Shown: one piece after another, positions 48,709-57,721 of the stretch
Position numbering within the stretch: the stretch's first letter is position 1
Layout: each line of letters opens with the position of its first letter
NCBI GenBank assembly: GCA_000230935.2
Contig: AGIQ01000003.1
Location: forward strand, 1 to 64,000
Direction: 5' to 3'
DNA from: Mycolicibacterium rhodesiae JS60
Lineage (GTDB): Bacteria; Actinomycetota; Actinomycetes; Mycobacteriales; Mycobacteriaceae
Length of the DNA: 64,000 nucleotides
Notes under the pieces: generated by a model
What the model saw: the letters and a program-made list of their open reading frames with translations, nothing else
Database searches by the model: none
What the model was told of the DNA's origin: nothing
Position numbers and translations under genes: made by a program

Positions 48709-49037
48709 CGGATCTCCGTTCGTTCTCGCCCACACCATCGACGATCATGCCCCGCACAAGGGTCGGCCGCTGGTGCAGGTAGTCAACCTGAGAAATTCCT
48801 GAAATCGAGTAGTGCACTACGCGTGCGCGGGTAGGCAAAGGGCCACTACCTTTGCATTCAACATCAGTCGAAACACGGATTCCGATGGGGGCGCCGGGAT
48901 CGCCTGATGGCTCACACCACGACCGGGGGGTGTGGTGCGAGCGCCAGGCGGCGCTGGGGAAGGCATCCAAGCCTTCCCCGGCGTCCGTGGTCTTTCTCGG
49001 GTAGAGCCCGATGCCGGCCGACAGTAGGGTCGGGCCG
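48709..49037. other. Divergent intergenic region with hairpins
   Basis: This region carries promoters for the sulfurtransferase operon and the P1 peptidase. A perfect stem GGGGAAGGC (48956-48964) with GCCTTCCCC (48971-48979) and a nearby CACACC/GGTGTG stem (48911-48935) lie before the peptidase start. They may be a 5' UTR structure; no known riboswitch was recognised. Confidence 0.45.
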
Positions 49038-50189
49038 ATGACATCTGGCGCGGCATTCACCGCCGACGGCCGGCCCCGTGCCCGCGGACTCGGCATCCCA
49101 CTTCCCGGCGAACCGGGTCCACACAACGCGATCACCGACGTGCCCGGCGTCGAGGTCGGTGTCACCACACTGATCAGCGGCGACGGGACACTGACGGTGG
49201 GCCGCGGACCGGTACGCACCGGTGTCACCGCCATCCTCCCCCGCGGCCGGACCGGGCTCGGAGCGCCGTGCGCGGCCGGCTGGTTCTCCCTCAACGGGAA
49301 CGGTGAGATGACCGGCACCACCTGGATCGAGGAGTCGGGCGCCTTCAATCTTCCTGTCCTGCTGTCGAATACGCATGCTGTGGGTGCATGCCACACCGGC
49401 GTGATCTCCTGGGTCAACCGCGTGAGCCCGGTCCTGGCCCGCCAATGGCTGCTTCCGGTATGCGCCGAAACCTGGGACGGCTACCTCAACGACATCAACG
49501 GCGGCCATGTGCGGCCCGAACACGCGGAGGCCGCGCTCGACAATGCCGCAAGCGGACCGGTGCCGGAAGGCTCAGTCGGCGGCGGGACCGGGATGAACTG
49601 CTACGACTTCAAAGGCGGCAACGGAACCGCGTCACGGCTGGTGCGCTACGGCAGCCACACGTTCACCGTCGGCGCCTTCGTCCAAGCCAATTTCGGTGCG
49701 CGCCAAGAACTCACCGTCGCCGGTCACCACGTCGGACCTCACCTTGCCGGGGACAATCCCCTGGACGGCGACTGGTTCGAACGTGATCTCAACCGCCCAC
49801 CACCCGGTGCGGGTTCGGTGATCGCGGTGATCGCCACCGATGCACCGCTACTGCCTGGCCAGTGCAAGGCGCTGGCCAGGCGGGTTCCGCTCGGCCTGGC
49901 GCGCACCGGCACCACCGGCAGCCATTTTTCCGGCGATATCTTCCTGGCCTTCTCGACCGCCGAGGCGCCGGATCTGGCCAGCCGGTTCCCGATCGGCGCC
50001 GTCGGTGACGACGAGTTCGGCCGGCTGACGTTCGTGCCCTGGGGCCGAATGGATGCCCTCTACACCGCGGTCGTGCACAGCGTCGAAGAAGCCGTACTCA
50101 ACGCGTTGGTGGTCAACGCCGACATGGTCGGCCGTGACGGGCACCGCTCCCCCGCGCTGCCACACGATCAGCTGCGCGCCCTGCTCTGA
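49038..50189 (+). CDS. P1-family (DmpA-like) self-cleaving aminopeptidase
   Basis: This 383-residue protein of the S58/DmpA family starts MTSGAAFTADGRPRARGLGI. Family motifs are GPHNAITDVPGVEVGVTTLI, NGNGEMTGTTWIEESG, PVLLSNTHAVGACHTGVI and GGGTGMNCYDFKGGNGTASR. Autocleavage normally occurs just before the nucleophile after the KGGxG stretch, giving two chains that form an Ntn-hydrolase-like fold. It removes N-terminal D- or beta-amino acids or dipeptides. The nucleophile position holds Thr-Ala-Ser instead of the more usual Ser-Ser. Confidence 0.92.
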   Translation: MTSGAAFTADGRPRARGLGIPLPGEPGPHNAITDVPGVEVGVTTLISGDGTLTVGRGPVRTGVTAILPRGRTGLGAPCAAGWFSLNGNGEMTGTTWIEESGAFNLPVLLSNTHAVGACHTGVISWVNRVSPVLARQWLLPVCAETWDGYLNDINGGHVRPEHAEAALDNAASGPVPEGSVGGGTGMNCYDFKGGNGTASRLVRYGSHTFTVGAFVQANFGARQELTVAGHHVGPHLAGDNPLDGDWFERDLNRPPPGAGSVIAVIATDAPLLPGQCKALARRVPLGLARTGTTGSHFSGDIFLAFSTAEAPDLASRFPIGAVGDDEFGRLTFVPWGRMDALYTAVVHSVEEAVLNALVVNADMVGRDGHRSPALPHDQLRALL

Positions 50190-50190
50190 C

Positions 50191-51006
50191 TCAGACACTC
50201 AAGGTCGGTATCGAATCAGGTGCGCTGAAGTCGATTTGAGCGGCCGGGTTGGCGATCGCGGTGACCAGTCCGGTGCCGAACGGGCCCGCATCGTCGTACA
50301 GCGTTCCGGTACCTACCGAGATCCCGTCGGCCACCCAGTGCGAATCACCCTCTACCCCAATGCTTTCCGACTGGGGAAGTCGGCACAGCGCCACGGTGAG
50401 GTCGCCGTTGATGTAGCCGATGCCCTTGGTGCCCATGTTGCTGACCAGGCTGGTCGCCTCGGCGACGATCACCGAACGGACGAACGGGGTGATGTCGTGG
50501 CCGGCCACCACGTCGATCGGGCTGTGATAGACCCGCTTTCGCGAGGTGTTCTGGTGGACGTCTCCGCCGGGGCTCCAGCCGACATCATCGCTGCCGATCA
50601 CGAACGCGTGGGGTTCGGTCCCCGTCGGCGGGCTGAATGACGACGGCAGTCCGGCCCACTCCTCTCCCGGCGGCGGCTCGGACCGGCGGTACTGCACCAA
50701 TGTTGCCCGGGCGACGATCACCTCACCCTGGACGACATCGCACTCGGCGTTGCGCACGCGGTGGCCGTCGCGCACCAGCCGGGTGCGGACAATCGTCGGA
50801 ACCCGCTTCGCCGCCTTGAACAGGTCGACGGTGAGCCGGGCAGGCAAGAACTCCGGAACTGAAAACCACTGCTCCAGGTTGACCGCCGCCAGACCCACGA
50901 CTGCCGGTCCGTTGAGCATGTCGGCACCCCAGCGGCTTCGGGCGTTCTCCGTGGGATGGAAGAAGCCGTCGGGGTCGGAAATGAAATGCGCCGGTCGGGT
51001 GGCCAT
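50191..51006 (-). CDS. Acyl-CoA thioesterase-like double-hotdog protein
   Basis: This 271-residue protein begins MATRPAHFISDPDGFFHPTE and contains ARSRWGADMLNGPAVVGLAA, ARLTVDLFKAAKRVPTIVRT, VVQGEVIVARATLVQYR and, in the second half, VIVAEATSLVSNMGTKGIGY. This is the TesB-like thioesterase family common in mycobacteria. It would hydrolyse acyl-CoA esters in the cytoplasm. The stop lies one base from the convergent peptidase stop. The start has no strong ribosome site. Confidence 0.82.
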   Translation of the reverse strand: MATRPAHFISDPDGFFHPTENARSRWGADMLNGPAVVGLAAVNLEQWFSVPEFLPARLTVDLFKAAKRVPTIVRTRLVRDGHRVRNAECDVVQGEVIVARATLVQYRRSEPPPGEEWAGLPSSFSPPTGTEPHAFVIGSDDVGWSPGGDVHQNTSRKRVYHSPIDVVAGHDITPFVRSVIVAEATSLVSNMGTKGIGYINGDLTVALCRLPQSESIGVEGDSHWVADGISVGTGTLYDDAGPFGTGLVTAIANPAAQIDFSAPDSIPTLSV

Positions 51007-51071
51007 CGGGGCATCCTCGCATAGCCGGATCCGGTGTCAGCCGGACGGTGCTTAGACGACATAATCAACGG

Positions 51072-52526
51072 GTGTCCGATCTCGAGGCCGCCCGCTCCGA
51101 CGTCGGGTACCGCAGGCCCGGGCTTCTCGTGGCAACGCTGTGCGTGGTCGCGCTCACCGTCGCGGTGCTGCAGACCGGTGTCGTGCCGGTCCTCGGGGTG
51201 ATCTCCCGTCAGCTGCACGCCTCCCCCGTCGACGTCAGCTGGGCGGTCACCGCCAACCTGCTGGCCGCCGCGGCCACCACACCGCTTATCGGCCGGCTCG
51301 CCGACCTGTACAGCAAGAAGCGGGTGTTGCTGGCCGTGCTCGCGGTCGTGCTCGGCGGATCGCTGCTGGCCGCGCTGACATCGTCGCTTCCGCTGCTGAT
51401 CGTGGCGCGGGTGCTGCAGGGCGCGTCCTACGCCCTGTATCCGATCGGAGTGTCGATCATGCGGGAGGAACTGCCCGCCGACCGACTGATGCGAGCCATG
51501 GCCGTGTTGTCCGGATCGCTCGGGTTCGGCGGCGGTATGGGCCTGGTCGTCACCGGACTGCTGATGCGCGGCGATGCCGGATACCACCGGGTGTTCTGGT
51601 TGACCACCGGGTTCACCGTGCTGGTGATCATCGCCGTGCTGGTGGTTCTGCCGGCTCGGCCGCGCAGCACCGAAGGCACGGTGGACTGGGCCGGCGCCGC
51701 CGGCCTCGCGCTGGGGTTGTCCGCTGTGCTGCTGGCGATCACGCAGGGCAACGGCTGGGGCTGGGTTTCGCCCCGCACGATCGGATGCGTGGCCACCGGG
51801 GTGGTCGTGCTCGGTGTCTGGTGGTGGTGGGAACGTCGCTGCCGGCAGCCCCTGGTGTCGACGACGATGTTGTCGCGCCGCCCGATCCTGCTGACCAACT
51901 TGGCGACCGTGCTGGTCGGCACCGGCCTGTATTTCGCGTTCCTCGGCCTGACCGACTTCGTCGAGGCGCCGCAGAGCAGCGGCTACGGGTTCGGCGCGAC
52001 GGTGCTGGGCGCCAGCGTGATGTTCCTGCTGCCCGGCGCGATGGCCGGTTTCCTGACCGCGGTGATCAGCGGCCGGTACATCGACCGCTACGGCGCCCGC
52101 GCCGTGCTGCTCGTCGGCGCTGCCACCGGCATCGTCGGATTCGTTCTGCTGGCCGTCTGGCACGACCAGCCCTGGCAGGTGATCGCGGCCGGCGTGCTGG
52201 CCAACGCCTACATCAGCCTGGCTTACGGCGCGCTGCCCGCGCTCGTGGTGCGCGAGGTCGACGCCGACGAAACCGGTGTCGCGACGAGCATGAACGCGAT
52301 CGCGCGCACCATCGGCAGCGCGATCGCCGCGGCGATCGTCGCGGTGCTGCTGGCCCGGTCGCAGCATGGCCACACCCCGGAGAGCAGCTTCACGATCATC
52401 TTCGCCCTCGGTGCGATCACCGCGGGCGCGGCGATGGCGTTGATCGCCGTCACCCGCCCGCCGCTGCGGCCGCTGGCGTCCGACGACGTCACCCAGGCCC
52501 GCGCGATGAACCACGAATGGGGTTGA
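51072..52526 (+). CDS. Major facilitator superfamily drug/H+ antiporter (DHA2-like)
   Basis: This 484-residue transporter starts at the GTG giving VSDLEAARSDVGYRRPGLLV. The MFS motif A is GRLADLYSKKRVLL, and 14 hydrophobic segments are expected (VATLCVVALTVAVLQTGVV to FTIIFALGAITAGAAMALIA). It probably exports drugs or metabolites. A -10-like CATAAT (51060-51065) lies six bases before the GTG with no ribosome site, so the transcript may be leaderless. Confidence 0.92.
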   Translation: MSDLEAARSDVGYRRPGLLVATLCVVALTVAVLQTGVVPVLGVISRQLHASPVDVSWAVTANLLAAAATTPLIGRLADLYSKKRVLLAVLAVVLGGSLLAALTSSLPLLIVARVLQGASYALYPIGVSIMREELPADRLMRAMAVLSGSLGFGGGMGLVVTGLLMRGDAGYHRVFWLTTGFTVLVIIAVLVVLPARPRSTEGTVDWAGAAGLALGLSAVLLAITQGNGWGWVSPRTIGCVATGVVVLGVWWWWERRCRQPLVSTTMLSRRPILLTNLATVLVGTGLYFAFLGLTDFVEAPQSSGYGFGATVLGASVMFLLPGAMAGFLTAVISGRYIDRYGARAVLLVGAATGIVGFVLLAVWHDQPWQVIAAGVLANAYISLAYGALPALVVREVDADETGVATSMNAIARTIGSAIAAAIVAVLLARSQHGHTPESSFTIIFALGAITAGAAMALIAVTRPPLRPLASDDVTQARAMNHEWG

Positions 52527-52536
52527 GCCGCAACCG

Positions 52537-53412
52537 CTATGCGGGTTGAATCGGCGCGGGCATGTCCCGGGCGCCGCTGCGGGCCGCGCCGATCCCCGCC
52601 ATCACCACGAAACCGATGCCGACGATCGCGGCCGTACCGGGCACCTGGTGCAGGACGAGGAAACCGATCAGCAGCGCCAGCGCGGGCTCCAGGCTCATCA
52701 ACGTCCCGAACGCGGCGGTGTTGAGGCGGCGCAGCGCCGAGAGTTCGAGGGTGAACGGCACAATCGGCACCAGTAGCGCCAGGCCCAGCCCGATCAGAAT
52801 CATGTCCGGGGTCATCCGCGGCACCACGACCGGACCGACCGCCGCGGTCGCGACGAGGGCAGCCACGGGCATCGACACGCCCAGGCCCTGCAGCCCGCTC
52901 ACCCGGTCGCCGACGCGCTGGGTCAGCAGAATGTAGACCGCCCAGCAGGCCGCGGCAGCCAGTGCGAATCCGACGCCCATCGCGTCGCTGCGGCCCTGCC
53001 ACGGTTGAGTCAGCGCGACGACACCGACCGCGGCCAGCGCCGGCCACACCCAGCGGCCCCGGCCCCGACCGCTGACCACGGCCACGCCCAGTGGGCCGAG
53101 AAACTCCAGTGCGCTGGCGGTCCCCATCGGGATCCGGGCTATCGCGGCCATGAACAGCATGCTGATCAAGGCCGTCACGATGCCCAGCAGCACGCAGTAC
53201 CCGAGGGTGGAGCGGGTGAACGCGGACCGCCGCGGGCGCACCACGATCAGGAACAGCACACCGGCCCACACCAGGCGCAGCCACGCGGCGCCCTCGGCGC
53301 CGATCCGGTCGATCAGCCCCACCGCGACCGCGAGGCCGAGTTGGACCGACACCATCGAACCCACGGCCAGGGCCGAGCCGAGGCGCGCCGGATGTGAGGC
53401 CATGGTTGGCAT
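52537..53412 (-). CDS. EamA/RhtA-family exporter
   Basis: This 291-residue protein has ten membrane helices in two EamA repeats: LAVAVGLIDRIGAEGAAWLR, LLGIVTALISMLFMAAI, ALEFLGPLGVAVVSGRGR, then AAAACWAVYILLTQRVGD, ELSALRRLNTAAFGTLMSLE and LALLIGFLVLHQVPG. It resembles RhtA-type threonine/homoserine exporters. It starts MPTMASHPARLGSALAVG and is divergent from the MarR gene 77 bases away, which probably regulates it. Confidence 0.92.
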   Translation of the reverse strand: MPTMASHPARLGSALAVGSMVSVQLGLAVAVGLIDRIGAEGAAWLRLVWAGVLFLIVVRPRRSAFTRSTLGYCVLLGIVTALISMLFMAAIARIPMGTASALEFLGPLGVAVVSGRGRGRWVWPALAAVGVVALTQPWQGRSDAMGVGFALAAAACWAVYILLTQRVGDRVSGLQGLGVSMPVAALVATAAVGPVVVPRMTPDMILIGLGLALLVPIVPFTLELSALRRLNTAAFGTLMSLEPALALLIGFLVLHQVPGTAAIVGIGFVVMAGIGAARSGARDMPAPIQPA

Positions 53413-53489
53413 TCAACGACACCCACCGCACCTCGGAACCGCCGGGCTGGTATCAACAGTGCTGACCCTCACTAGGAACGGACGCGCTG

Positions 53490-53957
53490 TTGACTTCTTC
53501 GCCGAAGGACGAGTCATTGGACTTGATCAGCCGAACGCTGGCGCAGGTCGTGCGTCTGACGAGCAGCCGGTCCTTGTTCGCGCGGCAGGCGAGCGCGGCC
53601 GGGGTCGCCCTGACCCAGCCCTCGTACGCGTTGCTACGGGTTCTGATCGACGCGGGCCCGCTGGCGATGGGCGCATTGGCGCGTGCGGCCCACATGGATG
53701 TGGGGATGGCGACGCGGCAGGTGACCGCCCTGGTCGACGCGGGATTGGTGACGCGCAAGCCCGATCCGGCCGACCTGCGGGTGGCTCTGGTAGGGGTCAG
53801 CAAGCAGGGCAGGCGGGTCGCGGGAAAGCTGCAGGATATGCGCAGGGACCACCTGCAGCGCGCGCTGTCCGGCTGGACGAGCGCCGAGTTGGATCAGTTC
53901 GCCGAGTTCTTGGTCCGGTTCGTCGATGACTCGATCAGCACCCCGATCGACGACTGA
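53490..53957 (+). CDS. MarR-family transcriptional regulator 3
   Basis: This 155-residue winged-helix protein starts with TTG (LTSSPKDESLDLISRTLAQ). The DNA-binding part reads LAMGALARAAHMDVGMATRQ and VTALVDAGLVTRKPDPADLR, with wing LRVALVGVSKQGRRVAGKLQ. It is divergent from the EamA exporter, so control of export by a ligand-responsive repressor is likely. It is not closely similar to MarR 1 and 2. Confidence 0.88.
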   Translation: MTSSPKDESLDLISRTLAQVVRLTSSRSLFARQASAAGVALTQPSYALLRVLIDAGPLAMGALARAAHMDVGMATRQVTALVDAGLVTRKPDPADLRVALVGVSKQGRRVAGKLQDMRRDHLQRALSGWTSAELDQFAEFLVRFVDDSISTPIDD

Positions 53958-54066
53958 CGGAAACGCGTTGCGCCAGAACTCAGCGCGATAATTCTGAGCA
54001 TTCTTCGCTCTGACCCCTGAATGCAATTGCTTGACTTTGTCAATCATTCGCTTCTAGCCTTCGACC

Positions 54067-55230
54067 ATGGTCGGCACGCGGTTCTACTTCGACGTCGGCA
54101 ACTACGTCACGATGCTGCGTTTGGTGCGCGCCGAGACCGACCAGACCCGCCGCCGAAAGCTGCTTGCGGCGTTCCTCATCGGAGTTCCGATGATGGTCGG
54201 TGTCCACGCGGTCTGCTTCGCGCTCGATCCGCTGTTGTTCCCTTCGCTGCGGCGCACCGAGGTCCGCGAACCGGTGTTCTCCGTCGGCCATGCCCGCAGC
54301 GGAACCACCTACCTTCACCGCCTGATGGCCAACGACGAACGGTTCAGCGTCGTGTTGATGTACGAGATGTTCTTCCCGTCCCTGCTGGAGAAGAAACTGC
54401 TGCGGCTGTTGTTCCGCGCGGACGAGACACTGTTCGGAAAGCGGTTGCGGCGAAAGATCGATGAGGTCGAAGAACGCACCTTCGCCGAGACGAACGATAT
54501 GCATCGCACCGGCTTCTTCGCCGCCGAGGAGGACGACTTCCTGCTGACCTGGTCGTTGGGGTCGGGATTCTGGATCGTGCTGTTCCCTTACCTCGGACAA
54601 CTGGACTTCTACCACGTCGACCGGTGGAACCAGCGCAAGCGCCGGCGGATGATGACGTTCTACAAAGAGTGTGTACGCCGGCAGCTGGCACTCAACGGCG
54701 GCGGCACTCACCTCAGCAAGAATCCGACCTTCTGCGGGCGCGTCGAGGCGCTCATCGAGACCTTTCCCGATGCGAAATTCATTGTGCCGATGCGCAATCC
54801 CTACGAGACCATCCCGAGTCTGCTCAAGATGCTGCAGACCAGCTGGGCACTGCAAGGCCGCGACGACCGGCTCATCCTGGAGTCACTGGCGATCTTGGCC
54901 GATCAGTCGTTCGACTCCTACCGCCATCCCCTCGATGTTCTGGCTCGGCATCCCGAAATCCGTTCGTGCGTTGTCGACTACCGCGATCTGATCGGGCAGC
55001 CGGCGGCCACCATGACCCGGGTGTACGAGGAACTCGACCTCGACATGCCACCTGCGGTGGCCGCCGCCATCACCGCATCCCGCGGGCAGGGTCACGAAAC
55101 GACCCACCGGTACAGCCTCGAGGAATTCGGCCTCGACCCCGAAGCCATCCATCTCCGGCTGGCCCCGCTGTTCGACCAGTTCGGCTGGGCCGCTGACGGA
55201 GAAGAAGGAGGACACGCAGGTGTCAACTGA
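54067..55230 (+). CDS. Sulfotransferase family protein
   Basis: This 387-residue protein carries the PAPS-binding loop VGHARSGTTYLHRLM and the 3'-phosphate motif FIVPMRNPYETIPSLLKMLQ. Also seen are THLSKNPTFCGRVEALIETF and VVDYRDLIGQPAATMTRVYE. It transfers sulfate from PAPS to an unknown hydroxyl or amine acceptor. An N-terminal hydrophobic stretch (AAFLIGVPMMVGVHAVCFAL) may associate it with the membrane. It overlaps the next gene by 11 bases. Confidence 0.9.
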   Translation: MVGTRFYFDVGNYVTMLRLVRAETDQTRRRKLLAAFLIGVPMMVGVHAVCFALDPLLFPSLRRTEVREPVFSVGHARSGTTYLHRLMANDERFSVVLMYEMFFPSLLEKKLLRLLFRADETLFGKRLRRKIDEVEERTFAETNDMHRTGFFAAEEDDFLLTWSLGSGFWIVLFPYLGQLDFYHVDRWNQRKRRRMMTFYKECVRRQLALNGGGTHLSKNPTFCGRVEALIETFPDAKFIVPMRNPYETIPSLLKMLQTSWALQGRDDRLILESLAILADQSFDSYRHPLDVLARHPEIRSCVVDYRDLIGQPAATMTRVYEELDLDMPPAVAAAITASRGQGHETTHRYSLEEFGLDPEAIHLRLAPLFDQFGWAADGEEGGHAGVN

Positions 55231-56518
55231 TCACGGTGCCGGCGAACTGCGCGCGGCCTGGGACGATTTGATCGCCACGCTGGGCCGGGCCCGCGACGGC
55301 GTCGACTCCGAAGAACTTCACGCTCCCCCGGTCGACGAGCGCGGTCTGGCCGAGGGATACCGCTACCTGCTCGGGTTCACGTTCTCCGCGATCGAACGCT
55401 CCTTCTTCGAAGACCCGGCGTTCCCCTACTTCCGGCGCGCGATTCAGCCCGTCGACAAAGCAACCATCGACAACGCCGATGCGCTGTATCTGTCGGCGGC
55501 CATCGACGGCGAGGCGACCTACCTGATCCGCGGCAGGGTGCTGCCACGGGCGCCGCAGTACATCATCTTCGAGACGCACACCGCCTATGCCGGGGACTCG
55601 GGCAGTCTGATGGAGCTCAGCCCGGCCGTTCGCATGATCACCGGATCCCTGGACAGTGCGGCATTGCGGGTCGACGACGACGGCTCCTTCGAGATCCTCG
55701 TCGGCCCCGAACCTCCCGCCGGGTACGACGGCAACCATATATCCACCGACAACGGCACCGGGTCGGCGCGGTATCTGATCGTGCGCATGCTGTTTCACGA
55801 TTGGGCCAATGAGGTCTGCCCCGATCTGAGCATCGTGCAGATCGGGCAGGACGGGCGCCATCCGGTACCGATCGACGCCGCCGGTGCCGCGGACCGGATG
55901 CGCCGCGTGGGGCAGATCGTCGAGGGCCAGATGAAATTCTGGAACGAGTTCTACGACGTGGTCCTGGAAGCCCACGGCGACCGAAACGGCGACGGTGTCA
56001 CGTTCATGCCTCGCAACGGGTTGAACGCACCCGCCCGCGCCAACTTGGCCACCGGCGGGGGGCAGAACACCAACGTCTATTCCGGCGGGGTGTTCGACCT
56101 GGCGCCCGAGGAGGCGCTGGTCATCGAGGCGACGGTCCCGGTCGAACCCGCCTACAGCGGGTTTCACCTGAGCAATTCCTGGGGTGAATCGCTGGACTAC
56201 GCCAATCATCAGTCCAGCCTCAACGGCTTTCAGGCCGAGCCCGATGGCGACGGTGTGGTGCGCTACGTCATCGCCGCCACCGATCCCGGCGTGCCGAACT
56301 GGCTGGACACCACCGGACTTCAGAAGGGCTTCCTGAGTTTCCGGTGGACCTACACAGAGGACCCCGCGCAGCTGCCTGAGATCACGGTCCGCACAACACC
56401 ACTCGCCGAGGTGCGCGGGCTTCTGCCGGCCGGCACCCGCGAGGTGTCCCCCGACGAGCGCGCTGCGCAGATCGCCATCCGACAGGCGCACGTCCAGCGC
56501 AGGTATCGGCAGTACTGA
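55220..56518 (+). CDS. DUF1214-like protein coupled to the sulfotransferase
   Basis: This 432-residue protein starts with GTG inside the end of the sulfotransferase gene (VSTDHGAGELRAAWDDLIAT). It contains ADALYLSAAIDGEATYLIRG, NTNVYSGGVFDLAPEEALVI, GFHLSNSWGESLDYANHQSS and a strand-rich end. This fits DUF1214/DUF1254-type proteins, which often accompany sulfotransferases in mycobacteria. Function is unknown. There is no signal peptide. Confidence 0.8.
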   Translation: MSTDHGAGELRAAWDDLIATLGRARDGVDSEELHAPPVDERGLAEGYRYLLGFTFSAIERSFFEDPAFPYFRRAIQPVDKATIDNADALYLSAAIDGEATYLIRGRVLPRAPQYIIFETHTAYAGDSGSLMELSPAVRMITGSLDSAALRVDDDGSFEILVGPEPPAGYDGNHISTDNGTGSARYLIVRMLFHDWANEVCPDLSIVQIGQDGRHPVPIDAAGAADRMRRVGQIVEGQMKFWNEFYDVVLEAHGDRNGDGVTFMPRNGLNAPARANLATGGGQNTNVYSGGVFDLAPEEALVIEATVPVEPAYSGFHLSNSWGESLDYANHQSSLNGFQAEPDGDGVVRYVIAATDPGVPNWLDTTGLQKGFLSFRWTYTEDPAQLPEITVRTTPLAEVRGLLPAGTREVSPDERAAQIAIRQAHVQRRYRQY

Positions 56519-56521
56519 ACC

Positions 56522-57721
56522 TCAGCCGGTCACGCGGTCGACGAGTTCGCGGGCCAACGCGAATGCCGATGTGGCGGCCGGCGACGGCGCGTTGCGCACG
56601 TGCGAGATGTGACCGTCGCGGGAGATGACGAAGTCGTCGACCAGTGAACCGTCCCGACCGACCGCCTGAGCTCGCACACCGGCGTGCGAGCTACCGTCCA
56701 GATCGGCCGGCGTCAGGCCCGGCAGGTAGCGAGCCGCGGCGGCGACGAACGCCCGCCGGCTGGCGGCCATCCGGATCTCGTCGAGTCCCACGCGCCAGTA
56801 CCGGCGCGCCACCCGCCAGGTGCCCGGCCAGGTCACTGTCTCCCACGAGTCTCGAATGCTCAATCGGCGCAACGTGTATGCGTCGCGGGCGCCGACCATC
56901 ATGGCGGTCGGTCCCAGTGTGACATCGCCGGTGATGTGCTTGGTGATGTGCACCCCGAGGAAGGGCAATTCGGGGTTGGGCACCGGATAGATCATGCCGT
57001 TCAGCCGAGGCCGCTCGGTGGGCTTGAGCCCGAGATAGGCACCGCGGAACGGCACGATCTGAGGCTCGCGCGGCGCTCCGGCCCGGCGGGCGAGTCGATC
57101 GGCCCACAGGCCGGCGCACGCGATGACGGTGCGGGCCCGCACCGGTCCGTCGGTGGTGTGGACCACCGGACTCGAAGCACCGTCGATCGTGGTGACCGAG
57201 GTGCCGAAGCGGACCGTGACACCCGCTGCTTTCAGCTCGTCGACCAGCGCCCTGGCCACGGCGGGATAGTCGACGATACCGGTGTTGGGCGCGTGAAGCG
57301 CCTGCAGGCCAACGGCATTGGGTTCGATCTCCGCGATCTCGTCGGCTCCGACGCGGCGCAGCCCGGGCACCTCGTTGGCGATGCCGCGCGCCTGCAGGTC
57401 GTCGAGGCGCCCCAGCTCGTCGGGCGATACGGCGACGATCAGTTTGCCGCACCGTTCGTGGCTGATCCCGTTGTGCTGGCAGTACTCATACATCAGTCGC
57501 GCGCCCTCGACGCACAGCCGGGCCTTGAGTGATCCTGGCTGATAATAGATCCCGCCGTGGATCACCCCCGAGTTGTGGCCGGTCTGGTGATGCGCCGGCC
57601 CCGCCTCGCGTTCGAGGATGGTCACCGTGTCGTCGGGGCGGCGAATCATCCATTCCCTGGCCACTGCAAGGCCGACGATGCCCGCACCCACGACAACCAG
57701 GTCATGTACGGGAGTCGTCAT
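56522..57721 (-). CDS. lhgO: L-2-hydroxyglutarate oxidase (LhgO)
   Basis: This 399-residue FAD enzyme starts MTTPVHDLVVVGAGIVGLAV with the dinucleotide motif GAGIVG. Family motifs are HHQTGHNSGVIHGGIYYQPG, RTVIACAGLWADRLARRAGA, YLGLKPTERPRLNGMIYPV and a C-terminal SHAGVRAQAVGRDGSLVDDF. It oxidises L-2-hydroxyglutarate to 2-oxoglutarate. The start overlaps the end of the MscS-cNMP gene by 20 bases, so it is the third gene of the cyclase operon. Confidence 0.92.
   Translation of the reverse strand: MTTPVHDLVVVGAGIVGLAVAREWMIRRPDDTVTILEREAGPAHHQTGHNSGVIHGGIYYQPGSLKARLCVEGARLMYEYCQHNGISHERCGKLIVAVSPDELGRLDDLQARGIANEVPGLRRVGADEIAEIEPNAVGLQALHAPNTGIVDYPAVARALVDELKAAGVTVRFGTSVTTIDGASSPVVHTTDGPVRARTVIACAGLWADRLARRAGAPREPQIVPFRGAYLGLKPTERPRLNGMIYPVPNPELPFLGVHITKHITGDVTLGPTAMMVGARDAYTLRRLSIRDSWETVTWPGTWRVARRYWRVGLDEIRMAASRRAFVAAAARYLPGLTPADLDGSSHAGVRAQAVGRDGSLVDDFVISRDGHISHVRNAPSPAATSAFALARELVDRVTG

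Noticed and set aside
48911..48979. Riboswitch before the P1 peptidase
   Set aside because: Two simple hairpins are visible, but no conserved core of a known riboswitch class was recognised and the gene is not a usual riboswitch target.
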